Positions 1 to 10,075 of a DNA stretch of 64,000 nucleotides are shown here, piece by piece. The DNA lies in the NCBI GenBank assembly GCA_012932295.1, contig JAAONU010000016.1:16707530-16771529 (forward strand), read 5' to 3'. Source of the DNA: Cyclina sinensis (lineage: Eukaryota > Mollusca > Bivalvia > Venerida > Veneridae). A model generated the notes under the pieces. That model saw nothing but the letters and a program-made list of their open reading frames with translations, did not search any database and was not told where the DNA came from. The position numbers and the translations under genes are program-made. Numbering within the stretch: position 1 is the stretch's first letter; every line of letters starts with the position of its first letter.

Positions 1-426
1 TAGTCTTTTCTGTTAAATTAACTCTGACTGAATCTTGAGCTTCCATGTCCCAGTTTCAATCACTACCAAGACATCATAAGGAAAAATAGTATAACCATGT
101 TGGAGAACTGGGTAAAAGTTTGACCTCTAAGGTATTCACATGGCTTGAGCATAAGACTCTTTTTAACCCTATCTGACCCAGTCAAAATTTCGTGAAATGA
201 ATTATCGGTGCAAGAAATTCTACAGGCGTTCTAATTTAATAACTTGATTACTTTGAACTTGTAAGTGAAACCATAAAAACAAACACTCTGGCAGAATTAG
301 ATGAATACTGGTTTGAACCAAGGTTGATCAGTTTAAAGCTCTTCCAAAGAAGTCATCTTGACAGATATTCTTATGATGCTTTATGACTTTTACCTCTGGA
401 GCATTAGAGTATGTGTATTTTCTTAC
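1..426. other. Intronic sequence, nothing recognised
   Basis: AT-rich DNA lying downstream (on the minus strand) of the exon at 427-542. I see no open coding stretch, terminal repeats or array here. It is read as intron of the minus-strand gene because the exon's donor site GTAAGA starts at 426. Confidence 0.4.
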
Positions 427-542
427 CTGTGTCTCTGATGACTTGGACCACTTCTTTAGCATTTGCTCGGCCTTATCAATGTCATCTGGCAAACCATTTA
501 CACTTAAATCTACACAAGTAAATCTTTCATCTGTAGTATTAG
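427..542 (-). CDS. Internal exon of a minus-strand host gene, 3' of a macro-domain-like region
   Basis: On the minus strand this 116-bp block follows a pyrimidine-rich acceptor (TTTCTTTTTTCAAACAG) and ends at CACAG|GTAAGA, both close to metazoan consensus. After two leftover bases, only one frame is open, giving 38 residues that start NTTDERFTCVDLSVNGLP and end MLKKWSKSSETQ. It is hydrophilic with no recognised domain. Its two-base start fits the one-base end of the 18348-18518 exon (G + CT gives Ala), so the two can be spliced without a frame break. It ends in phase 0, so the next exon lies beyond the window. It probably forms a linker after the macro-like segment encoded by the upstream exons. 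The function of this piece is unknown. Exon status is fairly secure from splice sites plus open frame; the gene assignment is inference. Confidence 0.6.
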
Positions 543-1023
543 CTGTTTGAAAAAAGAAAGCAAAGGACTGTTAAATACTTCAAACAAGAGGGTCATCATG
601 GACCTGGGTTGATTACCTAAGTACTTTGACTAAGGCTGAAGCTAGATGATGCTCCAAGTAAAATATGTAAGCCTAGGCCTTGTGGTTTTTCAAAGTTTTC
701 ATACACTGGGCTTTAATAAATCAAGCAACACCTGGGGCAGAGCCATTTATGACCCCAGGGGCATAATCTGAATAGTTTTGTAGAGGAGCTGTAAATGAAC
801 CTGTATGCCAATATCAAATCCCAAGACAGGAGAATTTTTGAAGTTTTCTATATATATCCCATAAATGAATAATCATGTTGCTGCTGGGATGGGGCCAATT
901 TAGACCCTAGGGCCATAATGTGAACCAACTTGGTAGAGGTCCACAAGATAATGCTACATACAAAATATCTGAGCCCTAGGCCTTGTGCTTTCAGAGAAGA
1001 TGATTTTCAAAGTTTCCTCTATA

Positions 1024-2728
1024 CAGTACGCTCAGCGCGGATTCTGCCTTTTCCACGATACCACCGCGGACAATTTTTTCTTATCGCGGACAAACGCGGC
1101 GGACGTCCGCGATGAGAGGGCTAATTTCCGCCGCGATCCGCGGTGTCCAGTTATTTCCACCGCGGACAAAATACCAAAGATTATATTTAAATCATCGATA
1201 AAATCGGTTACCTGTTTCTCGCGGCGGAACGCGGCGGCCATTATAACTATAGCTCAAAAATAAATGTTTATTTTATAAAATTTTCACCGTGTTCTTATTT
1301 TACAAGATGACTTTAAATCAACCAAAATACTTAAATGGTAATAACATTAGTTAAAATTTTAGATGTAAAAATATTGAAACGGCATTTAAAATGAAAAACG
1401 TTACCTTTGTTTTGATTGTAAAATTTGGAGTGACCGCGTCGATAGACACAAACTACATACTACAGAGTATACTACGGCATCTTTGTTCCCTTGAACTATC
1501 CAAAACCGTCACAAATTAGAACATTCCTAACAACAATTGCTTGTTACACAAGCTAATTATCGGGGTTATTTTAAGTGAACTGCTTTAACTGTCAAAGAAA
1601 TTACGTCACTCAATAGCGGCTTTCAACTTTTTACAAAGGGCGCCATGTCTTCAGATTAACTCAACATCACAGCTGACACCTGTGTGAATAACATACCTAA
1701 ATACAAACTAAATCACCTTTTTTTCAAACTAGTTTATAAACCAATCTGAGCTCTGGTTTGAAAGTGAAATCTACAGATCTTGTATAAATATATTTTTTCG
1801 ATGCGTAACAAACACTTGTAAATTTCAGTGGCTCAACACTTCCCTTTTATTTCTATCATTTGGGGATGAATTTTAGAATCGTTGATGTGAAACCTATATG
1901 TAGCCTCACAGGAACAACCTGTCAATCACAATTCCCGTGACCTATGATCTTTACACGTGATACAACACCGTATTTTTATTGGTTGTAATTCAAGAGCTAA
2001 CTTTTGACAGCAAGCATGAGTAATTTTCCATTAAAAAACCCCATTATTTAACCGCCTTTTCCACATCACATGATCTAATGCTGCATGCTTTTGGATGCTT
2101 GCTCTCTACTTTCAATTCTCATTTTCGGAAAATCTATAAATAGTAACACCTAGTTTCATAAGGAGATACTGACAAGGATTAAGTTTTCAAGGTGTAAGAA
2201 ACAAAAGTTGACGTTTTCATTGTTGTCTGTTGTTACTTTTTCGTACATGCCGTACACCGAGGTTATTCAGTATTTGACTTATAAGTGGTTTTCACAACCA
2301 TGAACTTGCATATCTACTCTATTTTCGAATTTAATACTACTATGATTTGCCGCGATTTAGAGTATTTTTGTTCATGGTAATTCAATAACGAGAGAACAAC
2401 AAGATGTACAAACAACAAATTCATTGTATCTACATAATTTTTTTATAACAAAATCAAATTTTACATATTTTAAGCAGTAAAGTTTTAATAATTAATCGTA
2501 AAAAGCTATAGTTTTCACCGCGATCCGCGGTGATTGACCACCGCGTTCCGCCGCGATTTACCGCGGCGTTCCGTGGGGGAAACGCTTACGGCCACAGATT
2601 CATGTCCGCGGTGGTGAACATTTTCAGTCCGCAGGGTCTCGCGGACAAATTTTGTGCAAAATTTCGTCCGCGATGAGTCTCATCCGCGGGGTCTTGCGGG
2701 TTTTGCAAAATCCGCACTGAGCGTACTG
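1024..2728. mobile_element. MITE family 1, copy 1 (Tc1/mariner-type TA target)
   Basis: Inverted ends CAGTACGCTCAGCGCGGATT and its near-complement (AATCCGCACTGAGCGTACTG) are flanked on both sides by TA, the target duplication of Tc1/mariner-type elements. The first ~200 bp and last ~200 bp are CpG-rich with many CCGCGG-like motifs, while the centre is AT-rich. No transposase frame is present; small ORFs in the ends are accidental. An inverted second copy lies at 43923-45539 and matches through most of its length. It sits inside element A1. Confidence 0.8.
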
Positions 2729-2820
2729 TATAAGCTTTTGAGAAATCATGTGGTCCCTGGGGCAGAGCCAATTTTGATTCTGGGGCCTGATTTTAACAAA
2801 CTTATTAGAAAACCACTAGA

Positions 2821-2825
2821 TGATA
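2821..2825. repeat. TRIM target-site duplication, left
   Basis: TGATA directly before the TGTAAC end of the left LTR. The same five bases follow the right LTR at 3224-3228. A 5-bp duplication is usual for LTR retrotransposon integration. Confidence 0.8.
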
Positions 2826-2966
2826 TGTAACCCGGAAAAATCCACCTGCCCCGAGCTGGGTTTGAACTCGGGTACCTTCGATTACTAAGCGAACACTCTA
2901 CCACGTCGCCATAAAAGCTAGCTGATAGGCAAGGGAGAACAAGTGCTGTATTATACCTCTGCTACA
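2826..2966 (-). repeat. TRIM LTR, 3' LTR in element orientation
   Basis: 141 bp, starting TGTAACCCGG and ending CTCTGCTACA on the plus strand. On the minus strand it contains a box A-like TGGCGACGTGG (2901-2911) and a box B-like GAGTTCAAACCC (2858-2869), separated by an anticodon-arm-like segment. The spacing is as in a tRNA gene, but the T-arm pairing is imperfect, so it is tRNA-derived rather than a functional tRNA. Confidence 0.8.
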
Positions 2967-2970
2967 TACA

Positions 2971-2983
2971 CCCCCTCCTTCTT
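2971..2983 (-). promoter_or_regulatory. Polypurine tract of the TRIM
   Basis: AAGAAGGAGGGGG on the minus strand, four bases from the LTR edge, the expected place and composition for plus-strand priming in LTR retrotransposons. Confidence 0.65.
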
Positions 2984-3067
2984 AGAATTCGTCCTCAAAT
3001 TCCTGGAGCACTGAATGTCTGTGGGACTTTCTAAGGGTGCCATCACATCTAAACTCGTGACTTATTT

Positions 3068-3080
3068 ACGTTGGGCGCCA
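3068..3080 (-). promoter_or_regulatory. Primer binding site (tRNA-Lys type) of the TRIM
   Basis: TGGCGCCCAACGT on the minus strand, two bases inside the 5' LTR. TGGCGCCCAACGT is the well-known start of tRNA-Lys1,2-type primer sites; the match runs 13 nt and then diverges. Confidence 0.75.
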
Positions 3081-3082
3081 AA

Positions 3083-3223
3083 TGTAACCTGGAAAAATCC
3101 ACCTGCCCCGAGCTGGGTTTGAACTCGGGTACCTTCGATTACTAAGCGGACACTCTACCATGTCGCCATAAAAGCTAGCTGATAGGCAAGGGAGTACAAG
3201 TGCCGTATTATACCTCTGCTACA
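3083..3223 (-). repeat. TRIM LTR, 5' LTR in element orientation
   Basis: Second 141-bp LTR. Box A-like element at 3158-3168 (one base different from the other LTR) and identical box B-like element at 3115-3126. Followed by the right TSD TGATA at 3224-3228. Confidence 0.8.
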
Positions 3224-3488
3224 TGATACTTCATACAAAATATCTTAGCTCAAGGCCTTTCCACTTCAGAGAAGATTTTTTTAAAACTGTTTTTCTAGCT
3301 CCAGTGCTCCAGGTCTGCAATGGACTCACTATTTGAAAAACTTAACTAGAGCTTCATGTAAGGAATATCCCAGGCAAGTTTTATCAATCTGGCCTGCTGG
3401 TTTCAGTGGAGATATCATTTCAAACAATTATGGATGGATAATCAATGATCCTAAAGCTCACATGAGCACTGCATGCTCAGGTGAGCTA

Positions 3489-4081
3489 AATATTAATTTT
3501 CAGCCTTGGTGACCTTAGCCTTGAACCCAGTGGATGTTAGAAGTTCATGCATGATGCCTTTATACCAAATATCTAAGAAATCAGTCAATAAATAAAGAAA
3601 ATCAGTCAATAAATAAAGCCTCTTAGGCTCTATGATGAAAAGTTTAGGAATGAGAATGACATTCAACACAGAAAGCTAAAAACCCCTACATTACCTTGCA
3701 AAAACACCAGATCTGAATAGATCAGACTGAATTATACATTTTATAATCTTAAGTGCAAAGAAAGATATCTGAAATCATCTAAAAAGCTGAACATTCTCAT
3801 CCCGAAAAGTTGAACAGTCTTTTTTTTTTCTGGTGACCCCAGGGAAAAGGCCAATTTTGACCCCAGGGCCAAGACTTGAACAAACTTGGCAGAGGTCTAT
3901 TGCCATGTTACACACCAAACATCTTGACACTAGGCCTTGTGGTTTCTTACAAGAAGATTTTCAAATTTTTAATTCTAGATCCTTTGTAAAATCAATGACT
4001 TCTGAGAGGTGTGATAAATGACCCCATGGAAATCAAATAAACAAATTTGGTATAGTATCTCTGGATGATGTTCAATACAAA
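3489..4081. repeat. Degenerate Helitron-like body units
   Basis: No gene. Contains a short direct repeat 'atcagtcaataaataaag' at about 3579-3619 and fragments of the 'gaccccagggccaa...aacaaacttggcagaggtc' unit that recurs across the window. Confidence 0.4.
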
Positions 4082-4916
4082 TTAAAACTGCCACTGTAAT
4101 GGTGTGAATACCCCCACATAGCGCTTTGTCAGAATCAACAGGGGTAATTTAGAGGTCATGGACAACCTCCCTGCCTAATCTGAGGGTAGTAAGCCAGTTT
4201 TTTGTAGTCAAGGCCCTGTGACCTTGACCTTTGATCCAGTTACCTAAGACTGAGGGTCAAAGGCTTAAATTATTGGGTAGACAAGCTTTTTTTAGTCAAG
4301 GCTCCTGTGACCTTTGACCCAGTGACCTCAAAATGAATAGAGGTCATCTTCTGGTTATGACCATCTTCCACATCAAATATGAAGACTGTGGGTCAAAGGA
4401 TTCTTAAGTTATTGGGTAGACAAGTTTTTTGTAGTAAAGGCCCCTGTGACCTTGACCTTTGAATCAGTGACCTCAAAACCAATAGGGGTCATTTACTGGC
4501 CATGACAAATCTCCAGACCAAGTAAGATGACTGTGGGTCAAAGGATTCTTAAGTTATTGGGCGGACAAGGCCTGTGACCATGACCTTTGACCCAGTGACC
4601 TCAAAATAAATAGGGGTCATCTACTGGTCATGACCAACCTCCACACCAAATATGAAGACTGTGGGTCAAAGGATTCTTTAGTTATTGGGCAGACAAGTTT
4701 TTTTTAGTCAAGGCCCCTGTGACCTTGTTGACCTTTGATGTAGTGACCTCAAAATCAAAAGGGGTCATCTTCTGGCCATGACCAATCTCCAGACAAAATA
4801 AGATGACTGTGGGTCAAAGGATTCTTAAGTTAATGGGCGGAAAAAGGAAAAACCGACGAACGGCCAGACAAGCTGATTCCAGTATACCCCCCACAACTTC
4901 GTTGTGCGGGGTAATA
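4082..4916 (+). mobile_element. Helitron-like element D with CAAGG/TGACC tandem body
   Basis: Near the 5' end there is GAATACCCCCACA (about 4106); the 3' end is a hairpin 'ccccccacaacttcgttgtgcgggg' ending GGGGTAATAAA, so a subterminal inverted repeat is present. The interior holds about five tandem units with 'cctgtgaccttgacctttga...tgacctcaaaatcaataggggtcat...gactgtgggtcaaaggattcttaagttattgg'. Non-coding. Confidence 0.5.
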
Positions 4917-5074
4917 AATATCTCAGCTCTAGGCCTTGTAGTTTCAGACAGGAAGATTTTCATACAGATGTCTACACATGTAAAAAGACGTGTTTCTAGG
5001 GTCAGAGCAAACTTTGACTCTAGGGGTTTAACCTGAACAGTCTAGGTACAGGTCTCTTATTTGGAACCCAGACA
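4917..5074. repeat. Helitron-like body fragment
   Basis: Contains 'tctaggccttgtagtttcagacaggaagatttt' and ends where the 4.2-kb inverted-repeat element begins; the matching continuation resumes at 9277. Confidence 0.4.
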
Positions 5075-6300
5075 ATACTGGTTGGCGACCTATAACCGGA
5101 CGTTTTTATAACTTTTTTCCCAAAAGCTTTAAATCTGTTTACATTACACGCTAGATTTTTTACCTGCAGGGAGTTAGGTTCAAGGTCTCTCTGACGTCAT
5201 GGGGGTTTCTTATTTCTAAATATAGAACACATACATGTGATAACTTTGGTAACTCAAAACTGGATTTTCAGCTGGATTTTTAGCTAGAAAACTGGAATTT
5301 TTTATCGACTCGTTTTCGCAAAAAGGAACACAAGAAGAACAGCAGAGAAAACTAAAGAAGTGTTTTTTGTTCTTATTTCATGCATAAAGGTTGCACCACT
5401 TGCAAAAGGCATAATCTTTTCCCTTAGCACACTTTCCTGTCTGTTTATACTCAGATTCCCACTGACGATTGAATTTTGTTCTTGTCTTTTGAACTTAGCT
5501 TTTAGACTCGAGTCCTTATACAGGGTTCTTGCTAGGGTCAAAATTTTGGGAGAAGTGACTTCTCCCTAAGGCAAGATTTGGGAGGTCAGAACTTGAGAAG
5601 ACTCATGGGAGAAGTTAGTACTGGCAATGCCTGTTCCATTTGTGAATGACAATGAAAGACAGCAAATATGTGCATGTAGTGATTTTTTTTATTGAACTTA
5701 CTGTTGAAAACTAATGTATCTGTGGCATCAAAATTCAATAACTTTTTTTGTGAAAAGTCTGGGATGTGTTTCCAGTTTCACCAGAATTTTTTTAAAAACA
5801 AATTTACAAACAATTTTAAGATGTAAATTATGTTAATTCATTATAACTGTTGCTTTCAAAAGTAACTACAACAGAAATATTCAAGAAAAGAAAACCTTTT
5901 CAATGAAACACTGGTACCTATAATCAGATCATGACCAGTTATCTTAATCAATCAATTGAATGTTGTAAGTTTGCCATATAAAAAGTCTACAAGACACTGT
6001 TTTCTATACATATTAAAATACGGCAGGGTCGCGGAAATATATGACAAACAGAATTTATCCAAAATTTTTACTCGCTGCTTCGTGTTTAATGAACTACATA
6101 TTTACTGAAATTGGTTCCTTCAATTTGTAAAGTTTGTCTGAAATCTACTTGACCTTTTCTTATGAATAAATCCAAGAATTAAAACAAAAATACCAAAAAG
6201 TATTTTAGCCATTTTCATACACTGTTTAAAAGGTTAGAATAACACATTTGTAAACCATTGTTGCCTTTAAAATAGATGTTATCCGGAACTCGGCAAATGT

Positions 6301-6458
6301 GGGTTTTTCCCAGCTAATCCGGGTGTACAAACAAACTTTTACCGTTATGGCTTTACGGTACACAACCCTTCACAAAAGGCTGATCAACGTGTTGCGCTTA
6401 TTTACCATGTTGTAACTGTAAATGTTTGTTTGTACCGCCGGATTAGCTGGGAAAAACC
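6301..6458. repeat. Small foldback (inverted-repeat) element
   Basis: Left arm 6301-6336 (GGGTTTTTCCCAGCTAATCC...) pairs with right arm 6424-6458 (...GGATTAGCTGGGAAAAACC), leaving an ~87-bp loop. It looks like a very short MITE; no clear target duplication was identified. Confidence 0.6.
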
Positions 6459-6714
6459 AAAATATTCTTTATTCCGGAGTAAGTCTATTAAGCATTTGAT
6501 TAATTTGTTAAGACATAATTTGCTTGACTAAAAGGATTTGTAGAGCCCTGTTGTACCAGGGCCTCAATTAAGGCCCTGATTGTACACAACAATTTAAATT
6601 TCTTCATGGTGTACATCCCCAATCGAATTATATTGACCCAATTCAACACCTGTTTATAGCTAAATGTGTAAATTGTGTATCGAGTGTCAACACAGGATTA
6701 AATCAACGAAAGTA

Positions 6715-7556
6715 CAGTACGCGCCAGGAGGAACTCACATTTTCCGCTTTATTTCACGGACGCGGAAAAAAAAAAATCCGCCGCGACATCGAGGAAAAAA
6801 ACGGATTTCCTCGATGTCTCGACATCACGAAATATCTCGGCGATATTTGAAGACCAGCGCGAAAATAATTAGAGTCATAACTCACCTGGATAAGCTGAAC
6901 ATTTAATGAAATGACCGTAATGAAACTGTGCATTTTACGTCTGCCAATTAGGTGACATTTGGTAAAATTAAAACCAAAATTTCTCATACATTTGTAGGTT
7001 TATATGTACTTCCGTCGTTGAAAACGCTTGTTATTGTATAGCAAAATCGATCAATAATTTTATCAAGCGCATAGACGATACAGATGTCGCAGTAGGGTTA
7101 ACATGTTGTATGTTTTCTTTAAATATAGGAAAGCAGTGTTAACACGTGTAAATCGAAAACCAGTCAATTTATTTTCTGAAAATAGAAAATAGGGTCAGCT
7201 GTTACGAGAAGCAATTACTTTCGGTTTTGAATTGTCATTCCTTCCGTTAACAAAAACGAGCATTCGTAAACAAATGCATCAGAATGAGAGTTTTATGAGA
7301 GTTTTACACACTTAAATGATATTTTAAAGCATAAAATTCGCCGAAATGCGTGTAAACAGGAACTTTGCGAGCCTCGATACGTCAATTCTTACCTGTGAAA
7401 AAGTTTGCGGAACCATTTAGCAGACGTCCGCCGCGATATTTGGTAACCATGTCCGCGGCGGTTGTCCTCGAAATGCAGCGGATTTGGTCGCGTTTTAAGG
7501 AATGGGTAGTCCGCGACGACCTAGAGGAAAACGAGAGTTCCTCCTGGCACGTACTG
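6715..7556. mobile_element. MITE family 3 (Tc1/mariner-type TA target)
   Basis: Ends CAGTACGCGCCAGGAGGAAC and GTTCCTCCTGGCACGTACTG, flanked by TA (6713-6714 and 7557-7558). Subterminal zones are CpG-rich (CCGCCGCGACATCGAGG and GTCCGCGGCGG) as in families 1 and 2, but the sequence is otherwise different. 842 bp, no transposase. Confidence 0.8.
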
Positions 7557-7786
7557 TAGTAAAATGGGCTCTGATTGGTCAATACTTTGAAGTTAGTAAG
7601 TATTGATCGCCGTTTCCGAGTAAAAGCTCCGCCCATAACCGGAGTTGAGCAAGTTATTGATGTCAGCAGATGATTTTTTTTTGTTCTGGATTTTAATGTC
7701 GGGAATTTTGAATAAATAGCAGGACAACTGGAATTGATGTTGAATAACGGGATCTTTTAAAATCCCGTCGGGATATCACATGTATG

Positions 7787-8103
7787 AGAACACATGTTTT
7801 GAGGCCCTGACATAGGGTCATTAAATTATGTTAATTTTGCTTAAAGCTGTACCATGTTTCCGGACGGTCCGTCAACATTCATCAAAGTTGCATTCTATAA
7901 GATAATTGACATTTTACTGTCAATGATCAATTGAATAAACAGTATGGATCAATATTTATTTGCTATTCTGGTATATACAAAGAAAATATGTATAAAACAA
8001 AGCTGTGCTGTTACTGAAACTTGTGTGGTAACAGTCAACAGTTTCTGAATTGTTCCAATTATTTTATAAATCACATGTCTTCCAGTTCGACACTGAAACA
8101 TTA
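7787..8103. other. Interior of the 4.2-kb element, no gene seen
   Basis: AT-rich stretch with short accidental ORFs only. No coding or repeat signal recognised. Confidence 0.3.
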
Positions 8104-8940
8104 CAGTGGAACTTCCGAAAACCGAACACCCATGGGACTGGCCAAAAAGTTTGGATTTTAGAAGTTTCCGGAATTCAGAAGTACGAATGATCTGGACAAG
8201 TACAGGTGCCAAACACCAGTAGTTCTTTATGATAGTGAATGCAGTCAGTATTGTTTTACTGTAACAGCATTAACATATTGCAAAATTAAAATTAATGAAA
8301 ACATTCTACACATGTATATTTTATTAGGAAAAAAAATGTCATATGTTTTCAACTTGTATACTATATTATGTGCAAACACGTATTTATATGTCCATTTGCA
8401 TACCTTTAAAACAGTTTGAAAAAATCGCCAATTAGAATAACCAACACATTGGCCGATGTTGGCTAACTAATTACGCTTTTTAAGACACCCCTGTTACGAT
8501 TTAATCCTTAAAGTTGCTTGTAGCAAACACCTGTTATTAATCCACTAATCATCGCTTTGATTATTTACTGCTATCTAATTATCGACTTATTCGGCTGCAT
8601 GTCAATTTCAAATTGACAACTTGTTATTCTAACGCATCTCAAAATAAACGATAACCGTTAATTGGTAAACAATAAGTAGAGACGTGAAATTTTTGCCGCA
8701 GGGTTTGAGAACTTAGGTCTGTCTTTTGCACTTTTTTTATTTTCCGGTATTTGGAAGTAAAATTTCATTGATTTAAACTAAATTTTACGGAAATCGTCCG
8801 GAATTCAGAATTCGGAAGTTCCGGAATTCAGAAGTATGATTTACATAGAAAACAGAAGGAGAAATTTCGGGACTGAGAAAATCATTCAGTTTTCAGAAGT
8901 TTCCGGTTTTTAGAAGGTCCGGTTTTCGGAAGTTCCACTG
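8104..8940. mobile_element. MITE family 4, CAGTGGAAC ends, TA target
   Basis: CAGTGGAACTTCCGAAAACC at the left and GGTTTTCGGAAGTTCCACTG at the right, with TA on each side (8102-8103, 8941-8942). Inner ends carry several copies of a 'ttccggaattcagaagt' motif. 837 bp, non-coding. The CAGTG start and TA target place it near pogo/Tc1-type elements. Confidence 0.8.
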
Positions 8941-9255
8941 TATCATGTTTGTTTTTGGAAATGTTCGTCTGCAACACATGTTTTTACACTTGACCCCTTT
9001 TTTAAATTTCCAGGCCTCAGTAAAATATTTGCGCATGGGCATTACATGATATGTAACTTCCACTGCGATCAGGCAACAGGTCAAATGGCACACAAATGTA
9101 AATATTGCATTTTCGACAAATATTCTTACAAATTGTTGATGTTGTTGATTATGGTTGCTTCAAAATCAAGCAACTGAGTGATTGACAACAAATGATCAAA
9201 GTAAACAACAAAATAAAGCATTTACATGGGTGTCCAGATTGTAGGACGTCTGACT
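8941..9255. other. Interior of the 4.2-kb element, no gene seen
   Basis: No recognised features beyond the approach to the right inverted repeat (9256-9276). Confidence 0.3.
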
Positions 9256-9276
9256 TTATAGGTCGCCAACCAGTAT

Positions 9277-10075
9277 GGTTTAAGAAATGATTTTTGAAGT
9301 TTTCCTATCTATGTCTTTATAAACTAAATTACCATGGGCAGGGGCATTTATTCATCCTTTGGGCATAATTTGAACTATCTTTGTAGAGGATTTCTAGATG
9401 ATGTTCAGTACAAAATACCTCAGCTCTAGGCCTTGTAGTTTTAGAAAAGTTACCCCAAGTTTTAATTCTATAGGCCTATGTTAAATCAAATGATGCCTAG
9501 ACGGGCTCTATAAGGCAAAGTAGAAAAATCTGTTATTATCCTTGGTAACCTTCACCCCAGTTAATGGAAGAGCTTCATGTAAGGTGTCTATATATAAAAT
9601 CTAAAATATCAATCGATAAAATTTTAATAAAGGCTCAATGAAAACAAACAGAAAAACTTTTTTTAGCCTCGATGACCTTGGCATTGACCCAAGTGACCTT
9701 AAACCCCACCCAAGTGTAGGTGTTTTTGCTAGTTACCTACACACCAAATATATAGAATAAAGATCAATAAATGAAGATTCTATGGGAAAAGTACAAAAAA
9801 CTATTTTTAGCCTCAGTGACCTTAACATGACCCTAATGAATGGCAGAGATGCATACAAGATGCCTATAGACCAAATATCTAGCTTATCTGTCAACGAAAA
9901 CAAAGGCTCTATGACAAAAAGTTGAAAAGCCTATTTTCAACCTTGGTGACACCAGGGGCAGGGCAAATTTGTCCCCAGGGCCAGCCTTGGTGACACCAGA
10001 AGCAGGACAAATTTTGACCTCAGGGCCAAGACTTCGACAGACTTTGTGGAAATTTACAAGGCTATTTTAAACATC
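9277..10075. repeat. Helitron-like body units
   Basis: Degenerate copies of the 'ctaggccttgtagttttag...' and 'agtgaccttaa...accaaatatct' units, with 'tcaataaatgaag' links. Non-coding. Confidence 0.45.

Larger units (their letters stand above)
2826..3223 (-). mobile_element. Terminal-repeat retrotransposon in miniature (TRIM) with tRNA-like LTRs
   Basis: A 398-bp element: two 141-bp direct repeats (2826-2966 and 3083-3223) with TG...CA ends, a 116-bp internal region and a perfect 5-bp TSD (TGATA). Oriented on the minus strand, TGGCGCCCAACGT (3068-3080) lies 2 nt inside the 5' LTR and matches the primer binding site complementary to the 3' end of tRNA-Lys. A purine run AAGAAGGAGGGGG (2971-2983) lies next to the 3' LTR as a polypurine tract. 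There is no gag or pol, so it must depend on an autonomous partner. The LTRs differ at 5 of 141 positions, so the insertion is not very recent. Each LTR carries a tRNA-like box A and box B on the same strand. It is inserted in element A1. Confidence 0.85.
583..3488 (+). mobile_element. Helitron-like (HINE-like) element A1, interrupted by a MITE and a TRIM
   Basis: It starts with AAACAAGAGGGTCATCATGG, a degenerate form of the hairpin start (GGGCCATGATGGCCC) seen in other copies in this window. It ends with a subterminal inverted repeat (GCTCAGGTGAGCTAA at about 3476-3488). The body is made of degenerate units with the phrase 'ctaggccttgtggtttcag...gaagattttcaaagtt...gaccccagggccataatttgaac'. 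The element is split by the MITE at 1024-2728 and the TRIM at 2826-3223. It has no coding capacity. Assignment to Helitron-like elements rests on the shared end structure and is tentative. Confidence 0.5.
5230..7786. mobile_element. Element with CATACATGTGATA ends and 6-bp TSD, copy 1
   Basis: Inverted ends CATACATGTGATA / TATCACATGTATG, flanked by AGAACA on both sides (5224-5229 and 7787-7792). Subterminal repeats: 'ctggattttcagctggattttt' near the left end and 'aatcccgtcgggatat' near the right end. It is inverted relative to the shorter copy at 38153-39146. It contains a foldback at 6301-6458 and the family 3 MITE at 6715-7556. No intact transposase. The 6-bp TSD does not match the common 8-bp hAT or TA classes. 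Confidence 0.65.
5075..9276. mobile_element. 4.2-kb element with 21-bp perfect inverted ends
   Basis: Positions 5075-5095 (ATACTGGTTGGCGACC...) and 9256-9276 are exact reverse complements over 21 bp, with partial pairing continuing into GGACGT. The same body-type repeat flanks both sides, which suggests a single insertion. I could not find a convincing target duplication or a transposase frame, so the superfamily is unknown. It hosts later insertions at 5230-7786 and 8104-8940. Confidence 0.5.

Noticed and set aside
2826..2966. Functional tRNA gene in the LTR
   Set aside because: Box A and box B are recognisable, but the acceptor and T-arm pairing do not close into a normal cloverleaf, and the same sequence occurs in both LTRs.
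8104..8940. Same family as MITE families 1-3
   Set aside because: Ends begin CAGTGGAAC rather than CAGTAC and lack the CpG-rich subterminal zone.
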